From Planctomycetota bacterium (lineage in GTDB: Bacteria; Planctomycetota; UBA1135; UBA2386): 19,898 nt of DNA. The DNA lies in assembly GCA_016793305.1 (NCBI GenBank), contig JAEUHU010000119.1:1-19898 (forward strand), read 5' to 3'. This document shows, piece by piece, positions 14,983 through 19,898 of the stretch. The notes under the pieces are model-generated. The model did not search any database. It was not told the DNA's origin and worked only from the letters and a program-made list of their open reading frames with translations. How positions within the stretch are numbered: the first letter of the stretch is position 1; every line of letters begins with the position of its first letter. Position numbers and translations under genes: made by a program.

Positions 14983-16296
14983 GTGATCGAACTGCTCTGC
15001 GTCCTCGGCGGTGCGCTGTGCGCCGTGCTCGTGCAGCGCCTGCGCCGGCTCCCCGCGGGGCGCTCCGCGCCGGCGGCGACGCCGAATGGCCCGGTCGACC
15101 CGAACACGCCGAACGCGGCGCCCACGACGCCGCCCCGCTCGCCGGTGATTCCGCCAGTCGCGCCACCGCCCGAGCCGCCGCCTGCCGCGACCTTCCCGGC
15201 CGGCCAGCCCCTGGACGCCATGCAGGTCGCTCGTTCGCTGGCGGACGAACTCGCCACGCTGGTGTCGGGCGTGGAAGGGCGCGCCCACCACTTGATCGAA
15301 GCGGCCCCCGATCGCCGGCAGCTGCCGGCCGCCGCCGAAGCGCTGCTCGCGGCGCTGCAACGGCTGCGCCACCTGCACGGCAAGTTGGTCGCGTTCGGCC
15401 GGAACCGTGCGCTCGAACCGGGCCGCACGTCGCTCGAGGCGGCGCTGGTCGCGATCACCGACGAACTGCAGACCCTGCAGCTCGGCATCGAGGTGCGCCG
15501 CGAGTCGGCGGCGCACCTGCCGCTGCTCGGCGTCGGCCCCGGCGTCGTGCACGACACGCTGCGCTTCGTCTGTGCGGCGATGCAGCGCGCCGAGCGCGGC
15601 GCCACCAACCTGTCCATCAGCACCGAGCTGTGCTTCCGCGACGACGAGCCGGTCGTGCAGGTCGAACTGGGGCTCGAGTGGAGCCACGAGTCGCCGCCGC
15701 ACGGGCACACGCCGTTCGCCGATCTCGCCTACACGCTCGACGTCGAGGCGGCGAGCCACCTGATCCGCAGCCACGGCGGCGAGCTGGCGCTGTCGCACCT
15801 GCCGGGCTGTTCGATCCGCGCCGTGCTGCGTTGGCCGCTGGCGGTGCGCACCGCCGAGGCCGAGCTCCCCGACGCGTCGACGCCCCCGGCTGTACCGGCC
15901 CCGCCGACCGATCACGAGCCGGGGCCAGCGGGCCATCGCTACGGCGGTGCACTGCTGCTGGAAGCCGACGCCGCGGTCCGCGATCTGCTGAGCCGCGAGC
16001 TGAAGGCGACCGGCCGCGCGGTGTTCGCGTGCGCCGACGGCGCGGCCGCGCGCTCGTTCCTGCTGGCCACCCCCGAGCGTTTCGAACTGTTGATCGTCGA
16101 CCACCAGGAGCGACTCGACGACGACGAGGCGCTCGCCGCGACGATCCGCACCGTGGCGCCGCGCCTGTCCATCCTGGTGCTGGCCCCGGTGACGCCGCCG
16201 GCCCTGCTGGCCTGGCCGGACCTGCGCTGTGTGGCGAAGCCGTTCGGCGTGCACGAACTGCGCCAAGCCCTCGCCTCGATCCCGGCAGCCGGTTAG
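14983..16296 (+). CDS. Degenerate histidine-kinase/receiver hybrid, membrane-anchored
   Basis: This 437-residue protein has the layout of a hybrid sensor kinase but lacks the residues for histidine phosphorylation. Residues 3-18 are a membrane helix; 24-76 are a Pro/Ala-rich linker. Residues 80-140 look like a dimerisation helix pair: SLADELATLVSG stands where NtrB-type kinases have SLAHE-(I/L)-x-NP, so Asp88 replaces the phospho-acceptor His; the second helix ends in LVAFGRNR as in that family. An ATPase-like fold follows (150-288; LDVEAASHLIRSHGGEL is a typical kinase ending), but no clear N-box or DxGxG ATP motif is seen. Residues 322-434 are a receiver domain with E327/D329, phospho-acceptor-like D373 (LLIVDHQ) and K419-P420. 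It may act as a scaffold or signal-binding partner. The GTG start is preferred from the membrane helix and upstream promoter. Its TAG stop overlaps the -10-like box of rph. Confidence 0.8.
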   Translation: MIELLCVLGGALCAVLVQRLRRLPAGRSAPAATPNGPVDPNTPNAAPTTPPRSPVIPPVAPPPEPPPAATFPAGQPLDAMQVARSLADELATLVSGVEGRAHHLIEAAPDRRQLPAAAEALLAALQRLRHLHGKLVAFGRNRALEPGRTSLEAALVAITDELQTLQLGIEVRRESAAHLPLLGVGPGVVHDTLRFVCAAMQRAERGATNLSISTELCFRDDEPVVQVELGLEWSHESPPHGHTPFADLAYTLDVEAASHLIRSHGGELALSHLPGCSIRAVLRWPLAVRTAEAELPDASTPPAVPAPPTDHEPGPAGHRYGGALLLEADAAVRDLLSRELKATGRAVFACADGAAARSFLLATPERFELLIVDHQERLDDDEALAATIRTVAPRLSILVLAPVTPPALLAWPDLRCVAKPFGVHELRQALASIPAAG

Positions 16297-16299
16297 GGT
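16294..16299 (+). promoter_or_regulatory. -10-like box TAGGGT before rph
   Basis: TAGGGT overlaps the TAG stop of the kinase-like gene (16294-16296). Transcription would start near 16306, and GAGG at 16315-16318 would then be a ribosome site 8 nt before the CTG at 16327. The -35 region (TCGCCT, 16271-16276) is poor, so read-through from upstream is equally possible. Confidence 0.25.
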
Positions 16300-16326
16300 G
16301 TTCCCCCCGATTTCGAGGAAACGCCC

Positions 16327-17049
16327 CTGGCCCGCAAGAACAACCGACTGCCCGAGCAACTGCGCCCGCTGCAGTTCACCCGCTCCTACACCGACCTGCC
16401 GGGCTCCGTGCTGGTGGAGTGCGGCAAGACCAAGGTGCTCTGCACGGTGACCGTGCAGGAGCAGGTGCCGCAGTGGATGTACAACCGTCATGCCGGCGGC
16501 TGGCTGACCGCCGAGTACTCGATGCTGCCCGGGGCCGGCCATCCGCGGAAGCCGCGCGACGGCCGCAGCGGTCGTCCGCTCGACGGCCGCAGCTTCGAGA
16601 TCCAGCGCCTGATCGGCCGGGCCCTGCGCTGCGCGGTCGACCTCGGCGCGCTGCCGGAGGTCACGCTGTGGGTCGACTGCGACGTACTGCAGGCCGACGG
16701 CGGCACACGCACGGCGTCGGTGAACGGCGCCGTGGTCGCGGTCTACGACGCGCTGCTGTGGATGGAGGAGCAGAAGATGCTGCCGAAGTGGCCGCTGCGC
16801 GGCCTCGTGTCGGCGGTGTCGGTCGGCATCGTCGGCGGCACGCCGATGGTCGACCTCGACTACAGCGAAGACAGCGCCGCCGAGGTCGACCTCAGTGTCG
16901 TGCTCGCCGCCGACGGTCGCGTGATCGAGATCGGCGGCGGCGCCGAGAAGCGGCCGTTCGCGCTCGACCAGTTCCAGCAGATGCTGGCACTGGCCCAGCA
17001 GGCCTGCGGCGACGTCACCGCGCTGCAGAAGCAGGCGCTGGGGATCTGA
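16327..17049 (+). CDS. rph: Ribonuclease PH, apparently starting at a CTG codon
   Basis: RNase PH is a phosphate-dependent 3'-to-5' exoribonuclease that trims tRNA precursors and forms a hexameric ring. The 240-residue protein has the family's usual length (E. coli 238). Visible are LRP (12-14), GSVLVECGKTKVLCT (26-40), GWLTAEYSMLPGA (58-70), the EIQRLIGRALR region (91-101), CDVLQADGGTRTAS (118-131), the catalytic pair D182 and D188 in EDSAAEVD, and the C-terminal ALQKQALGI. Between the in-frame stop at 16294 and the GTG at 16408 there is no in-frame ATG, GTG or TTG. Starting at GTG 16408 would remove 27 conserved residues. CTG 16327 has GAGG 8 nt upstream and gives an N-terminus aligned with E. 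coli RNase PH, so CTG is the likely start. rdgB follows, a common pairing. Confidence 0.94.
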   Translation: MARKNNRLPEQLRPLQFTRSYTDLPGSVLVECGKTKVLCTVTVQEQVPQWMYNRHAGGWLTAEYSMLPGAGHPRKPRDGRSGRPLDGRSFEIQRLIGRALRCAVDLGALPEVTLWVDCDVLQADGGTRTASVNGAVVAVYDALLWMEEQKMLPKWPLRGLVSAVSVGIVGGTPMVDLDYSEDSAAEVDLSVVLAADGRVIEIGGGAEKRPFALDQFQQMLALAQQACGDVTALQKQALGI

Positions 17050-17056
17050 TCCATCT

Positions 17057-17079
17057 CGCCCCGCGGGGCGACCCGGGTC
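17057..17079. other. Adjacent palindromes between rph and rdgB
   Basis: A 14-bp perfect palindrome CGCCCCGCGGGGCG (17057-17070) is followed immediately by the 10-bp palindrome GACCCGGGTC (17070-17079). On RNA the first can fold as a 5-bp stem with a 4-nt loop just 8 bases after the rph stop. It may mark the rph 3' end or separate rph and rdgB expression; there is no U-run. Confidence 0.3.
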
Positions 17080-17163
17080 CGTGATTGCCGGGACGCCGCG
17101 ACGCGGGATCCACCCACCACGAACCGGACGCAATCCGCCCGCTGCGTCGTCGCCCTGGAAGCC

Positions 17164-17775
17164 ATGCCCACGCTCTGGATCGGCACCAACAACCCGAAGA
17201 AGCGCACCGAGCTCGAGCGCATCCTGGCGCCGCTCGGCATCGACCTGCGCACACCCGAACAGCTCGGCCGACCGTTCGAACCGGTCGAGGACCAGCCCGA
17301 CTTCGCCGGCAACGCGCGCAAGAAGGCGCAGCTGCTGGCGACGCTGGCCGGCGGCGTGGCGCTGGCCGACGACAGCGGCCTGTGCGTCGACGCGCTCGGC
17401 GGTCGGCCGGGCGTGCTGTCGGCGCGCTACGGCGGTCCAGGCCTCGACGACCGCGGCCGGCTGCTGCGCCTGCTCGACGAACTGGAGCCGGTGCGCCCAC
17501 CGCACCGCACGGCGCACTTCGTCTGCAGCCTGTGCGTCTGTGGCCCCGACGGCCGCGTGCTGGCGGCGATCGAGGAGCGCTGCGAAGGCACCCTGCTCGA
17601 CGCACCGACCGGCCAGGGCGGCTTCGGCTACGACCCGATCTTCGTGCCGCGCGAGTTCGCCGGCGATCCGGCGCGCACGTTCGCGACCCTGGACGCAGCG
17701 ACCAAGGACCGGCTGAGCCACCGCGGCAAGGCCCTGCGCGCCCTCGCCGGCCGCCTGCCAGCCCTGCTCGGCTGA
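17164..17775 (+). CDS. rdgB: RdgB/HAM1-type XTP/dITP pyrophosphatase
   Basis: RdgB hydrolyses non-canonical purine triphosphates (dITP, XTP) to monophosphate and pyrophosphate, keeping them out of DNA and RNA. The 203 residues match the family's 190-210. Diagnostic motifs are all present: TNNPKK (8-13) at the start, FAGNARKKA (47-55), catalytic ADDSGL (68-73) with D69/D70, SARYGG (86-91), GGFGYDPIF (152-160) and SHRGKA (185-190). A nucleotide-base specificity pocket should thus be intact. The Glu usually found before the FxxNA motif appears as EDQPD here. GGA lies 5 nt before ATG 17164, a short, weak ribosome site. It follows rph after 114 bp on the same strand and converges on scpA. Confidence 0.96.
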   Translation: MPTLWIGTNNPKKRTELERILAPLGIDLRTPEQLGRPFEPVEDQPDFAGNARKKAQLLATLAGGVALADDSGLCVDALGGRPGVLSARYGGPGLDDRGRLLRLLDELEPVRPPHRTAHFVCSLCVCGPDGRVLAAIEERCEGTLLDAPTGQGGFGYDPIFVPREFAGDPARTFATLDAATKDRLSHRGKALRALAGRLPALLG

Positions 17776-17816
17776 TCCGCCGGTCCGCTCGACCGCTCCC
17801 GAGCAGCCCCGGAATC

Positions 17817-17832
17817 ACTCAGTGTCCTGAGT
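17817..17832. terminator. Stem-loop in the convergent rdgB/scpA gap
   Basis: ACTCAG-TGTC-CTGAGT is a perfect 6-bp stem with a 4-nt loop, 41 bases after the rdgB stop. It lies in the 140-bp gap between convergent genes, where a bidirectional terminator is expected. Only short T stretches follow on either strand. Confidence 0.4.
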
Positions 17833-17846
17833 AGTCTTCAGCCTCA

Positions 17847-17873
17847 GCCCGCACCGGACAGGACCGGCTGGGC
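17847..17873. terminator. Second stem-loop in the convergent rdgB/scpA gap
   Basis: GCCC (17847-17850) pairs with GGGC (17870-17873) and inner CCGG (17854-17857) with CCGG (17864-17867) around a 6-nt loop, with a small asymmetric internal loop. With the hairpin at 17817 it may form a paired terminator for rdgB and scpA. No U-run. Confidence 0.3.
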
Positions 17874-17915
17874 AGAGCACCTGCACGATTCCATCCGAAC
17901 GGCCGCGCGCAGGCT

Positions 17916-18929
17916 TCAGCCAGCCGATTCGGCGCCGAGCTCGCCGTCGTCGCGGCGGCGGATCTCGCTCGACTCCTCGTCGGGCTCGTCGTCCTCCGGC
18001 GAGCGAGTCGGCGCCGCGAACGGATCGTCGTCGTCCTCGTCGTCGCCCGAGCCGAGCACCGACGCGAGCTCCGCCGCGTCGAACTGGGCCGGCGGCTCCG
18101 TTCCGCTCGCCGCCGCCTCGGTCGCTGCCGCCGCCGCCGCGTCCTTCTGGCGCTGCTGCTCCTCGTCGGCGCTGATGCCGGCGAGGATCTGGTCGGCGGT
18201 GACGCCTTCTTCGCCCTTGTAGACCAGGTGGATCTCGTCGAAGCAGTTCTCCTGGAACGCGCGCAGGTAGCCCTGCTTCATCATCTCGAGCAGCGCGATC
18301 AACGTGCCGATCAGCCCGTAGCGGCCCTCGCGCTTGTCGAAGATCTCGCTGAAGCGCACTTCGCGGCGCTCCTGGAACTGCTGCAACAGCCGCCGGGTGT
18401 AGTAGCCGACGTCGCGCTTCTCGCGCTCGATCTGCATCGGCCCCTGCGAGCCGATCTCCTCGAGCAGTTTCGCGAACGCCGCGGTCAGGTCCCACAGGCC
18501 GACCTCGCCGATGTCGAGCAGGTCCTCGTCGCCGGGCTCGGTGAGCTGCGGCGGTTGGGGCAGCACCAACGGCGACTGGCGCGAACGGGTGTCGGCGCGG
18601 CGATCGAGTTCGCGGGCGAGGTCGCGGTAGCGCTTGTACTCGAGCAAGCGCTTGATCAGGTCGTCGCGCGGATCGAGCTCCTCCTCGATCTCGACGGTCT
18701 CGTTCGGCAGCAGCTCGCGTGACTTGATCTCCATCAGCGTGCTGGCCATGACCAGGAAGTCGCCGATGTCGCCGAGATCGAGTTGCTGGAGCACGCGCAG
18801 GTGCTTCAGGTAGTCCTCGAGGACGCGCGCGAGCGACACCTCGTGGATGTCGACCTCCTGCTGGCGCACGAGGTGCAACAGCAGGTCCATCGGGCCGGAG
18901 AAGACCGGCAGCTCGACGCGGTAGCTCAC
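17916..18929 (-). CDS. scpA: Chromosome segregation and condensation protein ScpA with an acidic C-terminal tail
   Basis: ScpA is the kleisin that bridges SMC heads and, with ScpB, forms the condensin that organises the chromosome. From GTG 18929 the protein has 337 residues. The N-terminal domain is textbook: YRVELPVFSGPMDLLLHLV (3-21), then EVDIHEVSLARVLEDYL (25-41) and DLGDIGDFLVMASTLMEIKS (51-70), followed by EIEEELDPRDDLIKRL. The C-terminal winged-helix part lies at about 195-252 (VRFSEIFDKREGRYGLIGTL, then FDEIHLVYKG). About 80 extra residues follow: an Ala/Glu stretch, then a very acidic low-complexity tail (GDDEDDDDPF), unlike the usual 240-270-residue ScpA. scpB is not downstream, since rdgB converges there. 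No ribosome site precedes the GTG; a TATCCT box ends 8 nt before it, suggesting a leaderless mRNA. Confidence 0.95.
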   Translation of the reverse strand: MSYRVELPVFSGPMDLLLHLVRQQEVDIHEVSLARVLEDYLKHLRVLQQLDLGDIGDFLVMASTLMEIKSRELLPNETVEIEEELDPRDDLIKRLLEYKRYRDLARELDRRADTRSRQSPLVLPQPPQLTEPGDEDLLDIGEVGLWDLTAAFAKLLEEIGSQGPMQIEREKRDVGYYTRRLLQQFQERREVRFSEIFDKREGRYGLIGTLIALLEMMKQGYLRAFQENCFDEIHLVYKGEEGVTADQILAGISADEEQQRQKDAAAAAATEAAASGTEPPAQFDAAELASVLGSGDDEDDDDPFAAPTRSPEDDEPDEESSEIRRRDDGELGAESAG

Positions 18930-18937
18930 GGCGGCGC

Positions 18938-18943
18938 AGGATA
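18938..18943 (-). promoter_or_regulatory. -10-like box TATCCT directly before scpA
   Basis: On the minus strand TATCCT is followed by 8 nt and the scpA GTG (18929). Transcription would begin within about 2 nt of the start codon. No -35 match and no Shine-Dalgarno is seen. Confidence 0.38.
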
Positions 18944-19030
18944 GCGTGGTCGCCGACGAAGCCCAGGCCGAGCCCTGCCATTCGCGGCCGCGCGCGCCGG
19001 CTGCAGGCTCGCGTGCCACGGCACGGCGCC

Positions 19031-19036
19031 TACCAT
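19031..19036 (+). promoter_or_regulatory. -10-like box TACCAT directly before the SGNH gene
   Basis: TACCAT is followed by 8 nt (CCGAGGCC) and the ATG at 19045. GAGG lies within the spacer only 2 nt before the ATG, too close to be a good ribosome site. The layout matches that before scpA and egtD. The divergent scpA and SGNH promoters share the 115-bp gap 18930-19044. Confidence 0.33.
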
Positions 19037-19044
19037 CCGAGGCC

Positions 19045-19898
19045 ATGCAACCCGCCGAACTCGCCACCCGAGCAAGCACCCGCCGCCCGCTACCGCTGCG
19101 GCGCCGCCTGCTGTTCGCGCTGGTGCCGCTGCTGGCGCTGCTGCTGGTCGCCGAACTGGCGATCCGGCTGGTCCGGGCCCCCCTGCACTTCGGCTCGTTC
19201 CGCTCGTTGCGCACCGACCTGATGCAGCGCAACTACCCGGCGGTGCTCGACCCGCGGCTCGGCTACGTGCCCAAGCCCGGCTTCCACAGCCGCGACAACC
19301 ACTGGGGCACGATGGTGACCATCGACGCCGACGGCAACCGCAGCAACGGCCGCACGCCGCCGCCCGGCGAGCGCGTGATCGCCTGCGTCGGCGACTCGTT
19401 CACGTTCGGCGACGAGGTCGACGACGACGCGTCGTGGCCAGCCTGCCTCGAGGCGGTGCTGCAGCAGCCGGTCGAGAACGGCGGCGTGTTCGGCTACAGC
19501 CTGACGCAGGCGGTGCTGCGCGCCGAGACGATGCTCGACCGCGGCGACGTCGCGACGCTGGTGGTCGCGTTCATCCCCGACGACCTGAATCGCTGCGAGT
19601 TCGCGCGCCGCTACACGCAGCTGCCTTGGTTCGAGTTCGTCGGCGACGGGATCGAGCTGCGCGGCGTGCCGATCGACCACGACGCGAGCGCCCGCGACGC
19701 GACCAAGCGCTGGAAGGACCTGCTCGGCCACAGTGCGCTGGTCGACGCGGTGCTGGCCAACACGGTGCGCGCCTGGTGGTTCGAGAACGAGAAGCAGGTC
19801 GTGCATCCACCGCTCGCCGGCCGCGGCCCGGAACTCGGCAAGGAGCTGCTCGAACGCATCGCCGCGCGCTGCCGGACCGACGGCGTGCGCCTGCTGGT
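19045..19898 (+). CDS. Membrane-anchored SGNH/GDSL hydrolase-like protein (C-terminus beyond the right edge)
   Basis: This protein is likely an esterase or acyl-hydrolase/acetyltransferase acting outside the cytoplasmic membrane. The open frame gives 284 complete codons. After a basic stretch (RRPLPLRRR, 13-21) there is one membrane helix (about 22-40), so the rest should be extracytoplasmic. A linker with LDPRLGYVPKPGF (68-80) is followed by SGNH block I VGDSFTFGDEV (115-125) with nucleophile Ser118, a Gly in GGVFGYS for block II (146-152), and FIPDDLNRCEF (176-186) in the block III position, where an Asp-Asp-Leu-Asn replaces the usual Asn-Asp. The catalytic His block would lie beyond the edge. 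Proteins with 'R.P.PGE.vi...GDSFTFG' are common near polysaccharide genes in Planctomycetota. Fold is likely; substrate unknown. Confidence 0.88.
   Translation, partial: MQPAELATRASTRRPLPLRRRLLFALVPLLALLLVAELAIRLVRAPLHFGSFRSLRTDLMQRNYPAVLDPRLGYVPKPGFHSRDNHWGTMVTIDADGNRSNGRTPPPGERVIACVGDSFTFGDEVDDDASWPACLEAVLQQPVENGGVFGYSLTQAVLRAETMLDRGDVATLVVAFIPDDLNRCEFARRYTQLPWFEFVGDGIELRGVPIDHDASARDATKRWKDLLGHSALVDAVLANTVRAWWFENEKQVVHPPLAGRGPELGKELLERIAARCRTDGVRLL

Noticed and set aside
14947..17721. A 924-codon open frame on the minus strand across the kinase-like gene, rph and rdgB
   Set aside because: It is antisense to three well-supported genes, is dominated by Arg/Ala/Gln/Val-rich sequence typical of GC-driven shadow frames, and shows no recognisable domain.
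1..19898. Search for CRISPR arrays, tRNA or rRNA genes, insertion sequences and integrase sites
   Set aside because: No regularly spaced repeats, no cloverleaf or rRNA core sequence and no transposase or integrase motif were seen in any frame.

Overview
The window is very GC-rich (about 70% by eye), densely coded DNA from a flagellated Gram-negative-type bacterium. It encodes a flagellar rod/export operon, a Hanks-type Ser/Thr kinase, HEAT-repeat and SGNH proteins, an EgtD-type methyltransferase, and both GTG and probably CTG start codons. This mix would fit a high-GC Planctomycetota or a related large-genome lineage. That placement is inferred from gene content and style, with no rRNA marker to confirm it. 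I see no mobile element, CRISPR array, tRNA or rRNA, and no gene-free stretch longer than 300 bases.

Layout. (1) 1-6595, minus strand: a compact flagellar operon flgB-flgC-fliE-fliF-fliG-fliH-fliI, read leftward with overlaps or short gaps. It is followed after about 100 bp by the N-terminal 269 residues of a Ser/Thr protein kinase cut by the left edge. (2) 6743-10057, plus strand: an EgtD-like histidine methyltransferase, then a HEAT-repeat protein coupled by a 4-bp overlap to a small membrane-anchored protein. (3) 10045-13793, minus strand: an ATP-grasp ligase and a 756-residue protein with a degenerate and an intact GT-B glycosyltransferase module. (4) 13884-17775, plus strand: an unrecognised 341-residue protein, a degenerate histidine-kinase/receiver hybrid, RNase PH (rph, apparently starting at CTG) and the XTP/dITP pyrophosphatase rdgB. 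(5) 17916-18929, minus strand: scpA with an acidic C-terminal tail, convergent with rdgB. (6) 19045 to the right edge, plus strand: a membrane-anchored SGNH/GDSL hydrolase-like protein, cut by the edge.

How the genes work together. The flagellar genes build the MS ring (FliF), the switch/rotor (FliG), the MS-ring-to-rod junction (FliE), the proximal rod (FlgB, FlgC) and the export ATPase with its stator (FliI, FliH). The rph-rdgB pair handles RNA 3'-end processing and cleaning of the nucleotide pool. ScpA is the kleisin of the SMC condensin. The remaining genes look like envelope, glycan or small-molecule functions and regulators without clear partners inside the window.

Points of most interest: the CTG start of rph; the sensor-kinase-like protein that has lost its phospho-acceptor His; three genes (egtD, scpA, the SGNH gene) with a TANNNT box ending exactly 8 nt before the start codon and no Shine-Dalgarno, suggesting leaderless transcripts; and the HEAT / small membrane protein pair.
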